From: Microbulbifer agarilyticus
Lineage (GTDB): Bacteria > Pseudomonadota > Gammaproteobacteria > Pseudomonadales > Cellvibrionaceae
Length of the DNA: 64,000 nucleotides
Assembly: GCF_001999945.1 (NCBI RefSeq)
Contig: NZ_CP019650.1
Span: forward strand, 4,087,501 to 4,151,500
Direction of reading: 5' to 3'
The position numbers and the translations under genes were made by a program. The notes under the pieces were generated by a model, which worked only from the letters and a program-made list of their open reading frames with translations, had not been told where the DNA came from and searched no databases. Of this stretch, positions 26,623-35,943 are shown piece after piece; the first letter of the stretch is position 1, and every line of letters begins with the position of its first letter.

Positions 26623-26973
26623 TCAGGATTCTCCTCGTATCGCTTATTGCCCCGCTTGGCACTTGCTGCCCGGACTGTTTCTTACCGGGACCAGTAGTTT
26701 GCGGCGGCTGCTCCGCTCGGCCCTGGACTGTTCAGTCTTTAAGCGGCACCAAGAGAGCAAAGTCGGCCACAGTGTAGCACTCGCAACGGGAAATGGAACC
26801 CCGTATGGAGACGGCTGGCACCGCGCGCCAGCCCTTGAAATACGGGAGATTAGAGCAGTTATCCACAGCAGAAGTTCCGGGGCGCGCCCGCGCTTTACCA
26901 ATCTTTGCAGACCGCGCGGTCAAGCGACCCTAAAGGCCGATGAAATGATGTAAATGGCGGTGCGGATCGGGCG
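26623..26973 (-). other. ftsX-rpoH intergenic region with long rpoH leader
   Basis: This 351-bp region has no gene. It holds the candidate sigma-E promoter at 26850-26877 and, downstream of it, a leader of about 220 nt that is GC-rich and could fold; in E. coli rpoH translation is controlled by an mRNA thermosensor near the start codon, but I cannot demonstrate one here by eye. Confidence 0.5.
26850..26877 (-). promoter_or_regulatory. rpoH: Candidate sigma-E (RpoE) promoter of rpoH
   Basis: On the minus strand GGAACTT (-35; GAACTT at 26877-26872) is separated by 17 bp from TCTAA (-10, 26854-26850). This matches the GAACTT/TCTGA pattern of sigma-E promoters, including the E. coli rpoH P3 promoter, where the spacer likewise contains GTGGATAA. 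Confidence 0.6.
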
Positions 26974-27990
26974 TTAGCGCGGCTGAATCGCGGAAATATG
27001 TCGCGCCACCGCCAACCAGGCCCCCGTAAGCCCGAGCAGCGCGGCGCCGCCGGCCAGCCCAACCAGATAGGTAAACCCGGGGCCATCGAGGCGAAAGCCA
27101 CTGCCGTAGAGGTTTGCCAGCCCGCTAATCGGGCCCGCCAGTAGCCATACCCCACCGCTCACCAGCAACCAGGCAATCAGACCGCCAACCAAGCCGTAGA
27201 CCAGACCCGTGTAAAGGAAGGGGCGGCGCACAAACGCATCCGTGGCGCCCACCAGCTTCACCACCAGGATTTCATCCCGGCGATTTTCGATATGCAGGCG
27301 GATGCTGTTCACCACCACCAGCAACACCCCCAGCGCCAACAACAGTGCCAGCCCCATGCTCATGCGTTGCCCCAGTTCAGTGAGCTGCGCCAGGCGCTGC
27401 ACCCAGGCCATATCCAGCACTACGGAATCGGTCATCGCGCTGTCGCGCAAGCGTGTGGCCAACGCCTCCAATGAGGTCGTATCAGAGCCGCGCGGGCGCA
27501 CCAGCAGTACGGCTGGCAACGGATTGCTGTCCATACCGAGCAGCGCATCCCCAAGGCCGGAGGACTGCTGGAATTCTGCCAACGCCTGCTCCGGCGAGAT
27601 ATACGTCACCCCCGCCACCAGTGGGTCCCCACGCAAGTCGTCGGCGAACGACTGCACCGCGTTCTCGCGGGCGCGCTTGTGCAGGAATACCGAAATCTGA
27701 GGCTGCCCATCCCAGCCAGCCACGGCCTTCTGGAAGTTAGTAAGTCCCAACTGCAGTGCTGCGGGCAGGGCCAGGGCAATGGCAATGACCAGTGCGGTCA
27801 TACCGCTGGACATGGGTGAGGCAAAGAAACGCGCCCACGACTCGCGCCACATTTCCCGGTGGTGATTGGTCCAGCTGCTGAAGCGGTCGCCCACACCGGT
27901 GCGCGCGGTCACCGCACCCGCGGAGCGGCTGCGTTCGGGCGGATTGGCAGAGGGCTTAGTACGCTGGTTCACGGCTCGGGTATCCGTCAT
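26974..27990 (-). CDS. ftsX: Cell division ABC transporter permease FtsX
   Basis: FtsX is the membrane part of FtsEX, which activates periplasmic amidases during septation. The 338 residues have a cytoplasmic basic N-terminus, a first transmembrane helix at about 65-90, a periplasmic domain (about 95-210; QISVFLHKRARENAVQSFAD, VTYISPEQALAEF), then three more helices (LGVLLVVVNSIRLHIENRRD, EILVVKLVGATDAFVRRPF). ATG 27990 overlaps the 3' end of ftsE by 35 bp, implying coupling. Confidence 0.95.
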   Translation of the reverse strand: MTDTRAVNQRTKPSANPPERSRSAGAVTARTGVGDRFSSWTNHHREMWRESWARFFASPMSSGMTALVIAIALALPAALQLGLTNFQKAVAGWDGQPQISVFLHKRARENAVQSFADDLRGDPLVAGVTYISPEQALAEFQQSSGLGDALLGMDSNPLPAVLLVRPRGSDTTSLEALATRLRDSAMTDSVVLDMAWVQRLAQLTELGQRMSMGLALLLALGVLLVVVNSIRLHIENRRDEILVVKLVGATDAFVRRPFLYTGLVYGLVGGLIAWLLVSGGVWLLAGPISGLANLYGSGFRLDGPGFTYLVGLAGGAALLGLTGAWLAVARHISAIQPR

Positions 27991-28639
27991 AGATCAACTG
28001 GCCTTGCTGCAGCGTCAGCACCCGCTGGCGCATGCGCGCAATCAATTCAAGGTCGTGGCTGGCGATCAGCACGGTGGTGCCCACCGCATTGAACTGTCGG
28101 AACAGTCCCATGATTTCCTCAGACAGTTTCGGGTCCAGGTTACCAGTGGGTTCATCCGCCACCAGCAGGGCGGGCTTGTTCACCACTGCGCGGGCAATAC
28201 CCACACGCTGTTGTTCACCGCCAGAGAGCACAATAGGGTTCTGTTTCTCTTTGTGCAGCAGGCCGACCTTATCCAGCGCGGCGCGCACGCGGCGGCCCAC
28301 TTCGCGGCGGCTGCATCCGGAAACCGACAGCGGCAGGGCGACGTTGTCGAACACGCTGCGATCGAACAGCAACTGGTGGTTCTGGAACACGATGCCGAGG
28401 TTGCGGCGGTAGTAGGGAATCTGGCTATTGCGCAGGCGGTTTAGGTTCTGCCCGCCGACGATGATGTTGCCTCGGGTAGGGCGCTCGATGGCGGTGAGTA
28501 GTTTGAGCAGGGTACTTTTGCCGGCGCCGGAGTGGCCGGTCAGGAACACCATCTCGGCGCGATCAATTTCCAGACTGACGCGCCCCAGCGCATCCTGGCC
28601 GGACTCGTAGCGTTTGTTAACGTTATCAAACTGGATCAT
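27956..28639 (-). CDS. ftsE: Cell division ATP-binding protein FtsE
   Basis: FtsE is the ATPase of FtsEX. The 227 residues contain Walker A GHSGAGKST, signature LSGGEQQRVGIARAV, Walker B ALLVADEPTGNLDPKLSEE and the H-loop ASHDLELI. The start is ATG 28639 (MIQFDNVNKRYESGQDALGR); the open frame extends upstream through hairpin element copy 4 but has no similarity there. ftsY lies upstream, with the element in the 245-bp gap. Confidence 0.96.
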   Translation of the reverse strand: MIQFDNVNKRYESGQDALGRVSLEIDRAEMVFLTGHSGAGKSTLLKLLTAIERPTRGNIIVGGQNLNRLRNSQIPYYRRNLGIVFQNHQLLFDRSVFDNVALPLSVSGCSRREVGRRVRAALDKVGLLHKEKQNPIVLSGGEQQRVGIARAVVNKPALLVADEPTGNLDPKLSEEIMGLFRQFNAVGTTVLIASHDLELIARMRQRVLTLQQGQLIYDGYPSREPAY

Positions 28640-28705
28640 GAGCGCGTTTTTGTTGTTTTTAACTTCGGTAGCGGCAACTCTTTTACAACATACCGCACTT
28701 TGCGC

Positions 28706-28827
28706 GAAGGCACTGATACCGGGTACAACTTTCTGAGACCTTCCGCGAGAGGGACCTCGCGGAAGAGCCCCCAGGGATGGGTTCACGGCGTGTCTCAGAA
28801 AGTTGTACCCGGTAGCAGTGCCGCCAC
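28706..28827 (-). repeat. ~120-bp bipartite hairpin element, copy 4 (ftsY-ftsE gap)
   Basis: Boxes GAAGG 28706-28710 and CCGCCAC 28821-28827. The outer arms are 22 nt and perfectly complementary (28718-28739 with 28792-28813; arm core CCGGGTACAACTTTCTGAGA). Inner hairpin TTCCGCGAG (28741-28749), loop AGGGAC, CTCGCGGAA. Core CCCA-GGGA-TGGG 28770-28781, then TTCACGGCG. It interrupts the normally tight ftsYEX operon. Confidence 0.9.
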
Positions 28828-28884
28828 CTAACTATCCAAGTTCGCTCCACAAGCCAACGAAAAGTCTCTCGCAGATTCGGACTA

Positions 28885-30216
28885 TCAGCCCTGGGCGCGA
28901 TTAAACAGCGCCGCCACAAAGTCTTTTGCCACAAATGGCTGCAGGTCTTCTGCCTGCTCCCCCACGCCGATAAAGCGTACCGGAATCCCCAGCTTCTGTG
29001 CCAGCGCGAAAATCACCCCGCCCTTGGCGGTGCCATCGAGCTTGGTGAGTACCAGGCCGCTGACCCCCGCGGAATCCTTGAAGGTCCCCGCCTGCGACAG
29101 CGCGTTCTGGCCGGTGCCCGCATCCAGTACCAGCAGCACCTCGTGCGGTGCGGCGCCGTCGAGTTTGCCCATGACACGGCGCACCTTGGAAAGCTCTTCC
29201 ATCAGATTCGACTTGTTGTGCAGGCGCCCGGCGGTATCCGCAATTACCACATCCACATTGCGGGATTGGGCAGACTGTATCGCATCAAAGATCACAGAGG
29301 CACTATCCGCGCCAGTATGCTGGGCCACAACCGGCACATTGTGACGCTGTCCCCAAACTTGCAGCTGTTCCACAGCGGCGGCCCGGAAGGTATCACCGGC
29401 GGCGAGCATCACCGACTGGCCTTCGTTCAGGTAGCGGTGGGCCAACTTGCCGATGGTGGTGGTCTTGCCGACGCCATTCACGCCAACCACCAGAATCACA
29501 AACGGCTTTTTACTCTGGTCGATCACCAGCGGCGCTTCGACCTTGTCCAGCAAGCCGGCCAGCTCTTCCTGCAGCGCTTTGTACAACGCCTCGCCATTAG
29601 ACAGTTCGCGTCGGGAAACCCGCTCGGTGAGGCGGTCGATAATCTCGGTGGTGGCATCTACACCCACATCTGCCATGAGAAGCTGGGTTTCCAGCTCCTC
29701 CATCAGGTCTTCGTCGATTTCCTTGGCGCCCAGGAACAGGTTGCCCATCCCTTCGGCAAACTGGCTGCTGGTGCGCGACAGGCCGCGGCGAATACGGGCA
29801 AAGAAACCCTCTTTCTTGGGCTTTTCCTGCACCGGCTCCTGTACCGGCGCTGGCTCGTCCTGCGCCACTTCCATGGCTGGATCGAATCCGGACTCCGGGG
29901 CTTCTTCGGTGGAAAGGTGCTCGTCTGCTACGACCGGTGCCGGAGTAGCGGCGGGCTCTGGCATGTCCTGCGCCACCTCGGCGGCCGGGTCGAAACCCGC
30001 TTCCGGTGCTTCTTCCGTCGAAAGCTGCTCCTCTTCGGAGGAAGGAGCGGGCGCCTGCAGATTCTCCGGGATTACGAATTCAGCCTCGCCGGCCGCTTCT
30101 TCGGCCACGTCTTCAGCGACCTTTTCAGCAAGGGGGTGCTGGGACTCCGCGGGGGCTGCCGTATCATCGGCGGCCTGGTCCTCGGACTTCTTTTTGCGCA
30201 GAAAATCAAAAATCAT
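28885..30216 (-). CDS. ftsY: Signal recognition particle receptor FtsY
   Basis: FtsY is the membrane-associated GTPase receptor for SRP-ribosome complexes. The 443 residues have a short basic start (MIFDFLRKKKSED), an acidic A-domain to about residue 130, then the NG domain: GVNGVGKTTTIGKLA (G1), DTAGRLH (G3) and TKLDGTAKGG (G4). The A-domain carries an internal duplication: STEEAPEAGFDPAAEVAQD and STEEAPESGFDPAMEVAQD, with Pro/Ala-rich spacers. Such acidic regions vary freely in length in FtsY. Confidence 0.96.
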   Translation of the reverse strand: MIFDFLRKKKSEDQAADDTAAPAESQHPLAEKVAEDVAEEAAGEAEFVIPENLQAPAPSSEEEQLSTEEAPEAGFDPAAEVAQDMPEPAATPAPVVADEHLSTEEAPESGFDPAMEVAQDEPAPVQEPVQEKPKKEGFFARIRRGLSRTSSQFAEGMGNLFLGAKEIDEDLMEELETQLLMADVGVDATTEIIDRLTERVSRRELSNGEALYKALQEELAGLLDKVEAPLVIDQSKKPFVILVVGVNGVGKTTTIGKLAHRYLNEGQSVMLAAGDTFRAAAVEQLQVWGQRHNVPVVAQHTGADSASVIFDAIQSAQSRNVDVVIADTAGRLHNKSNLMEELSKVRRVMGKLDGAAPHEVLLVLDAGTGQNALSQAGTFKDSAGVSGLVLTKLDGTAKGGVIFALAQKLGIPVRFIGVGEQAEDLQPFVAKDFVAALFNRAQG

Positions 30217-30364
30217 CGGGTGCGAATTCTTCGAAGGAGATAGATGAAGGTCACTGCCACTGGCAGCCGGTCTCGGAAAGGCGCTAATCTTAGCACCGCT
30301 GACTGTTTAGCACACAGTGCGGCCCTGTCTAATTTACTGCTGTAGCAACTTCCCCGGACAACCG

Positions 30365-30961
30365 ATGCCCAGAAACCGCCGCCCACGGCCGAGTAAACCG
30401 TCTTCCGCCACGCAGGCCCCGAGCCAGCTACGTATCATCGGCGGCCGCTGGCGCGGGCGCAAAGTCGCTTTTGCGCCGATCGAAGGGCTGCGCCCAACCG
30501 GAGACCGCCTGCGCGAGACCCTGTTCAACTGGCTGCAGTTCCACCTGCCCGCTGCACGCTGCCTGGACCTGTTTGCCGGCTCCGGCGCACTGGGACTCGA
30601 AGCGCTGAGCCGCGGCGCAGCGCATGTAGACTTTGTGGAACTGGACGGCGGCGCCGCGCGTACCCTGCGCGAGCAGCTGAAGCTGCTGCAAGCCGATGAG
30701 GGCGAGGTGCACAACTGCGCCGCGGAGGTGTTCACCAGCCAGGGCGGCCCGGCCTACGACGTCGTATTTGTCGACCCACCTTTCGCCAGGGACCTGTGGG
30801 CAGCGACCCTGAATGCGCTCGTGCAGAGCCAACGACTCGGCGATGGCACTCTGGTGTATGTGGAGTCCCCGCGAGACACGGTGATTGCGGCACCGGAGGG
30901 CTGGCAGCTGGAAAAAGAAAAGCGCGCCGGGCAGGTATCTATGCGTCTGTATAGGGTGTGA
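30365..30961 (+). CDS. rsmD: 16S rRNA (guanine966-N2)-methyltransferase RsmD
   Basis: RsmD methylates G966 of 16S rRNA. The 198 residues show LRIIGGRWRGRKVAF, GLRPTGDRLRETLFNWLQ, the SAM motif CLDLFAGSGALGLEALSRGA and the catalytic loop VVFVDPPFARD. ATG 30365 is chosen; the frame from 30317 adds residues without similarity. It is divergent from ftsY, the conserved arrangement in Gammaproteobacteria. Confidence 0.95.
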   Translation: MPRNRRPRPSKPSSATQAPSQLRIIGGRWRGRKVAFAPIEGLRPTGDRLRETLFNWLQFHLPAARCLDLFAGSGALGLEALSRGAAHVDFVELDGGAARTLREQLKLLQADEGEVHNCAAEVFTSQGGPAYDVVFVDPPFARDLWAATLNALVQSQRLGDGTLVYVESPRDTVIAAPEGWQLEKEKRAGQVSMRLYRV

Positions 30962-31035
30962 ACGCTGCGCGTAAATTCGAGGCGTGAATTCCCACTATTC
31001 ATGTAGTTGCTGGCGAATTTACCGCGACATTTTGA

Positions 31036-31575
<540 letters not shown>

Positions 31576-31648
31576 GCGGCATCCGCCAACGCAAGCTGGC
31601 CTACCAGTCTGATACACTCGGGCGATCCACATACTTTCGGGTCGCCCA

Positions 31649-33445
31649 GTGAATCGTTTTTTCTCACGCTCCAACGTCCTATCCAAGCCTCGGCTGCTGG
31701 CTACCAGCGCCGCGCTGTCTTTGCATCTCCTTGCACTACCAGCGAGCGCCCAACAGGCAACGCAACCGCAAGTACAGCCAGAAGCACAGCCAGAAATCGC
31801 CACCGGGCGCACCGAGATCAAGTCCGCCATCGCCAGCGAGTTTATGGCAGTCACCGCCAACCCCCACGCCTCCGCAGCGGCGGAGCAGATCCTGGCCAAG
31901 GGCGGCACCGCAGTGGACGCGGCCATCACCGCGCAACTGGTGCTCGGACTGGTGGAACCCCAGTCCTCCGGTATTGGCGGCGGCGCCTTCATGCTGAGCT
32001 TCCGCGCCGACGACAATAAACTCAACGGCTACGACGGCCGCGAAACGGCGCCGAAGGCAGTGGATGAAAACTATTTCATGCACGAAGGCAAACCCATGAG
32101 CTTTATCAAGGCTGTGATCGGCGGCTATTCCGTGGGCGTCCCCGGTGTCATGGGCATGATGGAGCTGGCCCACAAGCGCGACGGCAAACTGCCTTGGGCC
32201 GAGTTGTTCCAACCGGCGATTACACTGGCGGAAAATGGCTTCGCGATTTCCCCGCGCCTGTACAAGCTGGCGGACAGGCTGCCAATGGTGGCCGCGCGCC
32301 CGGCCATCACGGCCTACCTGTTTGGTGACGACGGCAAGCCGCTGCCCGTCGGGCATATCCTGAAAAACCCGGAGTATGCGGCAACCCTGAAACTGCTCGC
32401 CCAAAAAGGCACCAAGCCGTTTTATGAGGGCGAAATTGCCCAGGCCATCGTGGATGCCGTGCGCAATGACCCGGAAAACCCCGGCGTGATGACCATGGCA
32501 GACATGGCCAGCTACTCTGCCAAGATCCGCAAACCGGTATGCGCGGATTATTTCGAATTCGAAGTGTGCGGTGCCTCGGCCCCGTCCTCCGGTGGCACCA
32601 CCGTGGGCGCGATCCTCGGCATGCTGCAACACACACCGGTGCAGCAATTTGACGTGGGCAGCGCCGAGCTTACCCACCTGTTTATCGAAGCGTCGGAGCT
32701 GGCTTTTGCGGACCGCAATACCTACGCCGCCGACAGCGACTTTGTCGAAGTGCCCACCGCAGCATTGGTCGCGCCCGAGTATCTGGCCGCGCGCGCGAAA
32801 TTAATCGACGTGGAAAAAGCACAGCCGGCAAAAGCGGGCGACCCCAAAGCCTTTACAGGCAAACGTGTAGAAGCCAAATCTCCCGAACAGCCCAACACCA
32901 GCCATCTGTCCATCGTCGACCAGTACGGCAACGCGGTGAGCATGACCAGCAGTATCGAAACCGGGTTTGGCTCGCGACTGATGGTGAAAGGGTTTTTGCT
33001 GAATAACCAGCTCACCGATTTCTCCTTCGTACCACACAACGCCAACAAGGACCTGGTTGCCAACCGCATCCAGGCCGGCAAGCGCCCGCGCTCGTCCATG
33101 TCGCCGACCATGGTGTTTAACCAAGACGATAGTCTGCGCCTGATTATTGGCTCACCCGGTGGCTCGCGAATTATCGATTACACCGCGCGCTCCATCCTCT
33201 ACCACCTGACAAAGGGTATGCCCATTGCCGAGGCCATCGCCGCGGGCAACATCGGCGCTATCGGTTATCGGGTGGAAGTTGAGCCGGATACACTCAGCGA
33301 TGAGGAATTGAAAAAGCTCGAGGCAAAAGGTCACAAGGTGGTGCGCCGGGACTTGAATAGCGGCATCCACGGTATTGCCCTCAAGCAAGGCAAACTCCAT
33401 GGCGGCGCCGACACCCGCCGCGAAGGCAGCGCGGTCGGGCGCTGA
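31649..33445 (+). CDS. ggt: Gamma-glutamyltransferase (periplasmic)
   Basis: GGT cleaves gamma-glutamyl bonds of glutathione and related peptides in the periplasm. The 598-residue precursor starts at GTG 31649 with a signal peptide (LLATSAALSLHLLALPASA). Family motifs are AVTANPHASAAAEQILAKGG, VEPQSSGIGGGAFMLSF, NGYDGRETAP, the autocatalytic cleavage site before Thr (about residue 416) in PNTSHLSIVDQYGNAVSMTS, and GSPGGSRIIDYTA. The propeptide should split into large and small subunits at that Thr. With gshA in the window the organism can both make and degrade glutathione. Confidence 0.93.
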   Translation: MNRFFSRSNVLSKPRLLATSAALSLHLLALPASAQQATQPQVQPEAQPEIATGRTEIKSAIASEFMAVTANPHASAAAEQILAKGGTAVDAAITAQLVLGLVEPQSSGIGGGAFMLSFRADDNKLNGYDGRETAPKAVDENYFMHEGKPMSFIKAVIGGYSVGVPGVMGMMELAHKRDGKLPWAELFQPAITLAENGFAISPRLYKLADRLPMVAARPAITAYLFGDDGKPLPVGHILKNPEYAATLKLLAQKGTKPFYEGEIAQAIVDAVRNDPENPGVMTMADMASYSAKIRKPVCADYFEFEVCGASAPSSGGTTVGAILGMLQHTPVQQFDVGSAELTHLFIEASELAFADRNTYAADSDFVEVPTAALVAPEYLAARAKLIDVEKAQPAKAGDPKAFTGKRVEAKSPEQPNTSHLSIVDQYGNAVSMTSSIETGFGSRLMVKGFLLNNQLTDFSFVPHNANKDLVANRIQAGKRPRSSMSPTMVFNQDDSLRLIIGSPGGSRIIDYTARSILYHLTKGMPIAEAIAAGNIGAIGYRVEVEPDTLSDEELKKLEAKGHKVVRRDLNSGIHGIALKQGKLHGGADTRREGSAVGR

Positions 33446-33505
33446 TCGCCAGCCACCTCACAGGCCGAACACTCCACAGGCAGAACACTTCACAAGGAAG
33501 TAACG

Positions 33506-33832
33506 ATGACAAATCCGTGGTTCTTTTTGGTGATTGCGGGCCTGCTGGAAGTGGGTTGGGCCATCGGCCTCAAATACACCCAGGGCTTCAGCAAACCCAT
33601 GCCCAGTGTGCTCACCGTGATTGCGATGATCGCGAGCTTTTATTTTCTTTCGCAGGCATTGAAGACCATTCCGGTGGGCACCGGCTACGCCGTGTGGACC
33701 GGCATTGGCGCGGTGGGTACCGCCATCCTTGGCATCATTCTGTTTGCCGAATCCACCGCCCTGCCGCGCCTGCTGTGTATCGGCCTGATCGTCGCGGGCA
33801 TCGCCGGACTCAAACTGTTTTCACCCGGCTGA
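33506..33832 (+). CDS. SMR-family transporter, SugE/Gdx (guanidinium exporter) type
   Basis: This 108-residue protein has four transmembrane helices. [18 protein letters not shown] in helix 1 contains the essential Glu and the GWAIGLK signature that separates SugE/Gdx proteins from EmrE drug exporters; [20 protein letters not shown] is helix 3. Gdx members exchange guanidinium for protons. AAGGAAG precedes ATG 33506. No guanidine riboswitch could be recognised in the 60-bp gap after ggt. Confidence 0.88.
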   Translation: MTNPWFFLVIAGLLEVGWAIGLKYTQGFSKPMPSVLTVIAMIASFYFLSQALKTIPVGTGYAVWTGIGAVGTAILGIILFAESTALPRLLCIGLIVAGIAGLKLFSPG

Positions 33833-33833
33833 G

Positions 33834-34406
33834 TTATTTACCCGGGATCCACAGATAATCCGTCGGGTCGTCGGGGCAGGGGCCCAGGCCACATTCCAGC
33901 AGGGTGGCGACGAACATAACCAGCAAGATCACCAGAAAACTGTACACCCCGAGGTTACCCAACCAGCCGGGGCTGCGCGGAATATCCGCCGCGTCCTTCT
34001 GTTTCATCCCATCCAGCATTAACAAAACGCCGAGATACAGGGCCAGCAAAAAGAACGCGATCAGCGCCCAGGTGTAAAAATGCAATCCCAAAAACGGCAT
34101 GCCATAGCCGGAGTCGCCAGGGGCAATGTGCAACAGCACCTGCCGCGCGGAAGACACCATGCCGGCAAGGGCAGACAGTATCGCAATGCCGTAATGTGCC
34201 GGGCGGCTGCCAAAGCACACATTCAGCATCAAACCGATCCCCACCATCGTAAACGCCACCCGCTGTAGCAGACACAGGGGGCAGGGCAGGTCGTGGTAGA
34301 CGATTTGCCAGAGAAAGGCGAACCAGAGAACGCCACTCACCCCCACCAGAGCGAGGGCATTGAGACAGTCGGTCCAGCGGCGCAGGCCGAAAAGATGGTG
34401 AATCAC
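33834..34406 (-). CDS. DsbB-family disulfide bond formation protein (second paralogue)
   Basis: This 190-residue inner-membrane protein has about five hydrophobic segments. The DsbB redox motif DLPCPLCLLQRVAF is in the first loop. The second loop does not show the usual cysteine pair; instead two cysteines lie near the C-terminus (ECGLGPCPDDP). This resembles the divergent DsbB/DsbI group. It is followed by the cognate DUF5993 gene upstream on the same strand. Its partner thiol oxidase is not in the window. The start is GTG 34406. Confidence 0.8.
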   Translation of the reverse strand: MIHHLFGLRRWTDCLNALALVGVSGVLWFAFLWQIVYHDLPCPLCLLQRVAFTMVGIGLMLNVCFGSRPAHYGIAILSALAGMVSSARQVLLHIAPGDSGYGMPFLGLHFYTWALIAFFLLALYLGVLLMLDGMKQKDAADIPRSPGWLGNLGVYSFLVILLVMFVATLLECGLGPCPDDPTDYLWIPGK

Positions 34407-34485
34407 AGCACAACTCTCCTAAACGAGCCTAACAGGGCCTAAACAGGTTTCGCCCAAAAAGGGCAAAAAAGGAGCAAAACGAGAC

Positions 34486-34644
34486 TCAAAGGGAAATCTT
34501 CAGGGGGGTGGTCATATGGTAGAAACACCAGGCGACATAGATGGCGACGGTAATGGCCCACCAGCCCATCGCGGTAGCCCGATGCCCGCGCCAGGTGAAC
34601 CAGGCGGAGATCAGCGCCGTGAGAAAGGGCAACACAATGATCAT
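34486..34644 (-). CDS. DUF5993-like small membrane protein next to DsbB paralogue
   Basis: This 52-residue protein has two hydrophobic helices: MIIVLPFLTALISAWFTWRG, then WWAITVAIYVAWCFYHMTT, ending in PLKISL. The size, two-helix layout, R-x-H-R loop and H-M-T-x-P-L ending fit the DUF5993 family, which I recall as commonly sitting beside DsbB-like genes. The open frame extends upstream into mutM in another reading frame without similarity, so ATG 34644 is used. A role with the DsbB paralogue is inferred from adjacency only. Confidence 0.6.
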   Translation of the reverse strand: MIIVLPFLTALISAWFTWRGHRATAMGWWAITVAIYVAWCFYHMTTPLKISL

Positions 34645-34705
34645 GATTTCAAACCCGATTGGAACATCGGACTCAAATTTAGGGTCAGCGCAAACGAATT
34701 CCCAA

Positions 34706-35521
34706 TCAGCGCTGACAGCGGGGGCAGAAGAAGGTGTTGCGCTGGCCGATAACCTGCTCGCGAATGGTGCCGGGGCAGCGGCGACAGGGCTCGCCGGTGC
34801 GACCGTAAACATTGAGCTTCTGGGCAAAATAGCCCGGCTTACCGTCACCGCCGACAAAGTCTCTGAGTGTGGTACCGCCCTGCTGAATGGCGAAGGCCAG
34901 CACCTCCTTGATCGCTTCCACTAACCGTTCGTAGCGGGCACGGGAAATCTTTCCGGCGGGGGTTTGCGGGCGGATGCCGGCCATGAACAGGGCTTCGGAG
35001 GCGTAGATGTTGCCCACGCCAACGACGATGCGGCCGTCCATGATGAACGACTTTACCGGGGCCTTGCGACCGCGAGACGCAGTGAACAGGTAGTCTGCAT
35101 GGAAGTCATCGCTGAGGGGCTCAGGCCCCAGGTGGGCGATCAGCTCGTGATCGGCAATGTCTTCGGTAGTCCACAGCAGAGCGCCGAAACGGCGCGGGTC
35201 GTGGAAGCGCAGCCGCTGGCCACTGTCGAGCAGCCAGTCGATATGGTCGTGCTTTTGCGGCGGCTCACTGCCTTCAACAATACGCAGGCTGCCGGACATA
35301 CCCAGATGCCAGATGGCCAGCCCCTTGTCTGTCTCCACCAGCAGGTACTTTGCGCGGCGATCCAGTCGCTGGATACGGGCACCGCGGATCTTCTCGGCAA
35401 AGTCGGCATCCACCGGCCAACGCAGGCTGTGCTGGCGAATTTCGCACTGCTTTACCTTGCGCCCCTCCAGATGTGGCGCCAATCCGCGTTTGGTGGTTTC
35501 TACTTCTGGGAGTTCTGGCAT
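34706..35521 (-). CDS. mutM: Formamidopyrimidine-DNA glycosylase MutM (Fpg)
   Basis: MutM removes 8-oxoguanine and ring-opened purines and nicks abasic sites. The 271 residues start MPELPEVET with the catalytic Pro2 and Glu3, contain [17 protein letters not shown] and [10 protein letters not shown], and end in the zinc finger [15 protein letters not shown] with FFCPRCQR. All catalytic residues are present. The conserved neighbourhood rpmB-rpmG-mutM is kept, with a 120-bp hairpin element between rpmG and mutM. Confidence 0.96.
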   Translation of the reverse strand: MPELPEVETTKRGLAPHLEGRKVKQCEIRQHSLRWPVDADFAEKIRGARIQRLDRRAKYLLVETDKGLAIWHLGMSGSLRIVEGSEPPQKHDHIDWLLDSGQRLRFHDPRRFGALLWTTEDIADHELIAHLGPEPLSDDFHADYLFTASRGRKAPVKSFIMDGRIVVGVGNIYASEALFMAGIRPQTPAGKISRARYERLVEAIKEVLAFAIQQGGTTLRDFVGGDGKPGYFAQKLNVYGRTGEPCRRCPGTIREQVIGQRNTFFCPRCQR

Positions 35522-35554
35522 CTTCGGGTTTCCTGGGCAACCACTAGCTAGCTG

Positions 35555-35676
35555 GGTGGCAGCTCCGCTAGTGATGGCCCTTTGCCAGACACGCCGTAAA
35601 CCCATCCCTGGGGGCTCGTCTGCGGCCGCCCTGGCCGCAGACGGTCTGGCAAAGGGCCATCACTACCGAAGCTTTC
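35555..35676 (+). repeat. ~120-bp bipartite hairpin element, copy 5 (rpmG-mutM gap)
   Basis: The outer arms are 22 nt and perfectly complementary (35569-35590 with 35644-35665; arm core TGATGGCCCTTTGCCAGA). The inner hairpin is an 11-bp perfect stem CGTCTGCGGCC (35617-35627), loop GCCCT, GGCCGCAGACG. Core CCCA-TCCC-TGGG 35601-35612 is preceded by CACGCCGTAAA. Left box GTGGCAG near 35556; the right end is CGAAGCTTTC rather than CCTTC. This is the most diverged copy in its outer boxes (no CCGGG at the stem base), yet its stems are perfect. Confidence 0.88.
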
Positions 35677-35707
35677 GCATCAGAGTTTATTTGTTTCTTG
35701 CGGGCAC

Positions 35708-35732
35708 AAAAAAGCCCGGAGAACCGGGCTTT
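35708..35732 (-). terminator. Intrinsic terminator of rpmB-rpmG
   Basis: AAAGCCCGG (35711-35719) pairs with CCGGGCTTT (35724-35732). On the minus strand it is followed by a T-tract (35708-35713), 24 bp after the rpmG stop. Confidence 0.9.
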
Positions 35733-35755
35733 TTCGCGAACAGTCAGGCAATCAA

Positions 35756-35911
35756 TTACTTGATTTTGCCTTCCTTGTACATCACATGCTTACGAGCAAC
35801 GGGATCGTATTTTTTGATCTCCATTTTCTCAGGCATGGTGCGCTTGTTCTTGTCAGTGGTGTAGAAGTGGCCGGTGCCGGCGCTGGAATTCAGGCGAATC
35901 TTGTCACGCAT
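35756..35911 (-). CDS. rpmG: 50S ribosomal protein L33
   Basis: This 51-residue ribosomal protein runs [51 protein letters not shown]. It is the cysteine-free (zinc-independent) type typical of E. coli, lacking the CxxC pairs of zinc-binding L33. It lies 32 bp downstream of rpmB in the usual operon. Confidence 0.97.
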   Translation of the reverse strand: MRDKIRLNSSAGTGHFYTTDKNKRTMPEKMEIKKYDPVARKHVMYKEGKIK

Positions 35912-35943
35912 TGTTCTATCTCCAATCTGCTATTAAGCAGCTA

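Noticed and set aside
29143..30243. 366- and 266-codon plus-strand frames
   Set aside because: Both are antisense to ftsY, whose GTPase motifs are intact.
33446..33505. Guanidine riboswitch before the Gdx-type gene
   Set aside because: The 60-bp gap shows neither the paired hairpins of guanidine-II nor any guanidine-III-like pseudoknot I could pair.
34486..34857. 123-codon version of the small DUF5993-like gene
   Set aside because: The first 71 codons overlap mutM in another frame and have no similarity; the 52-residue form fits the two-helix family.
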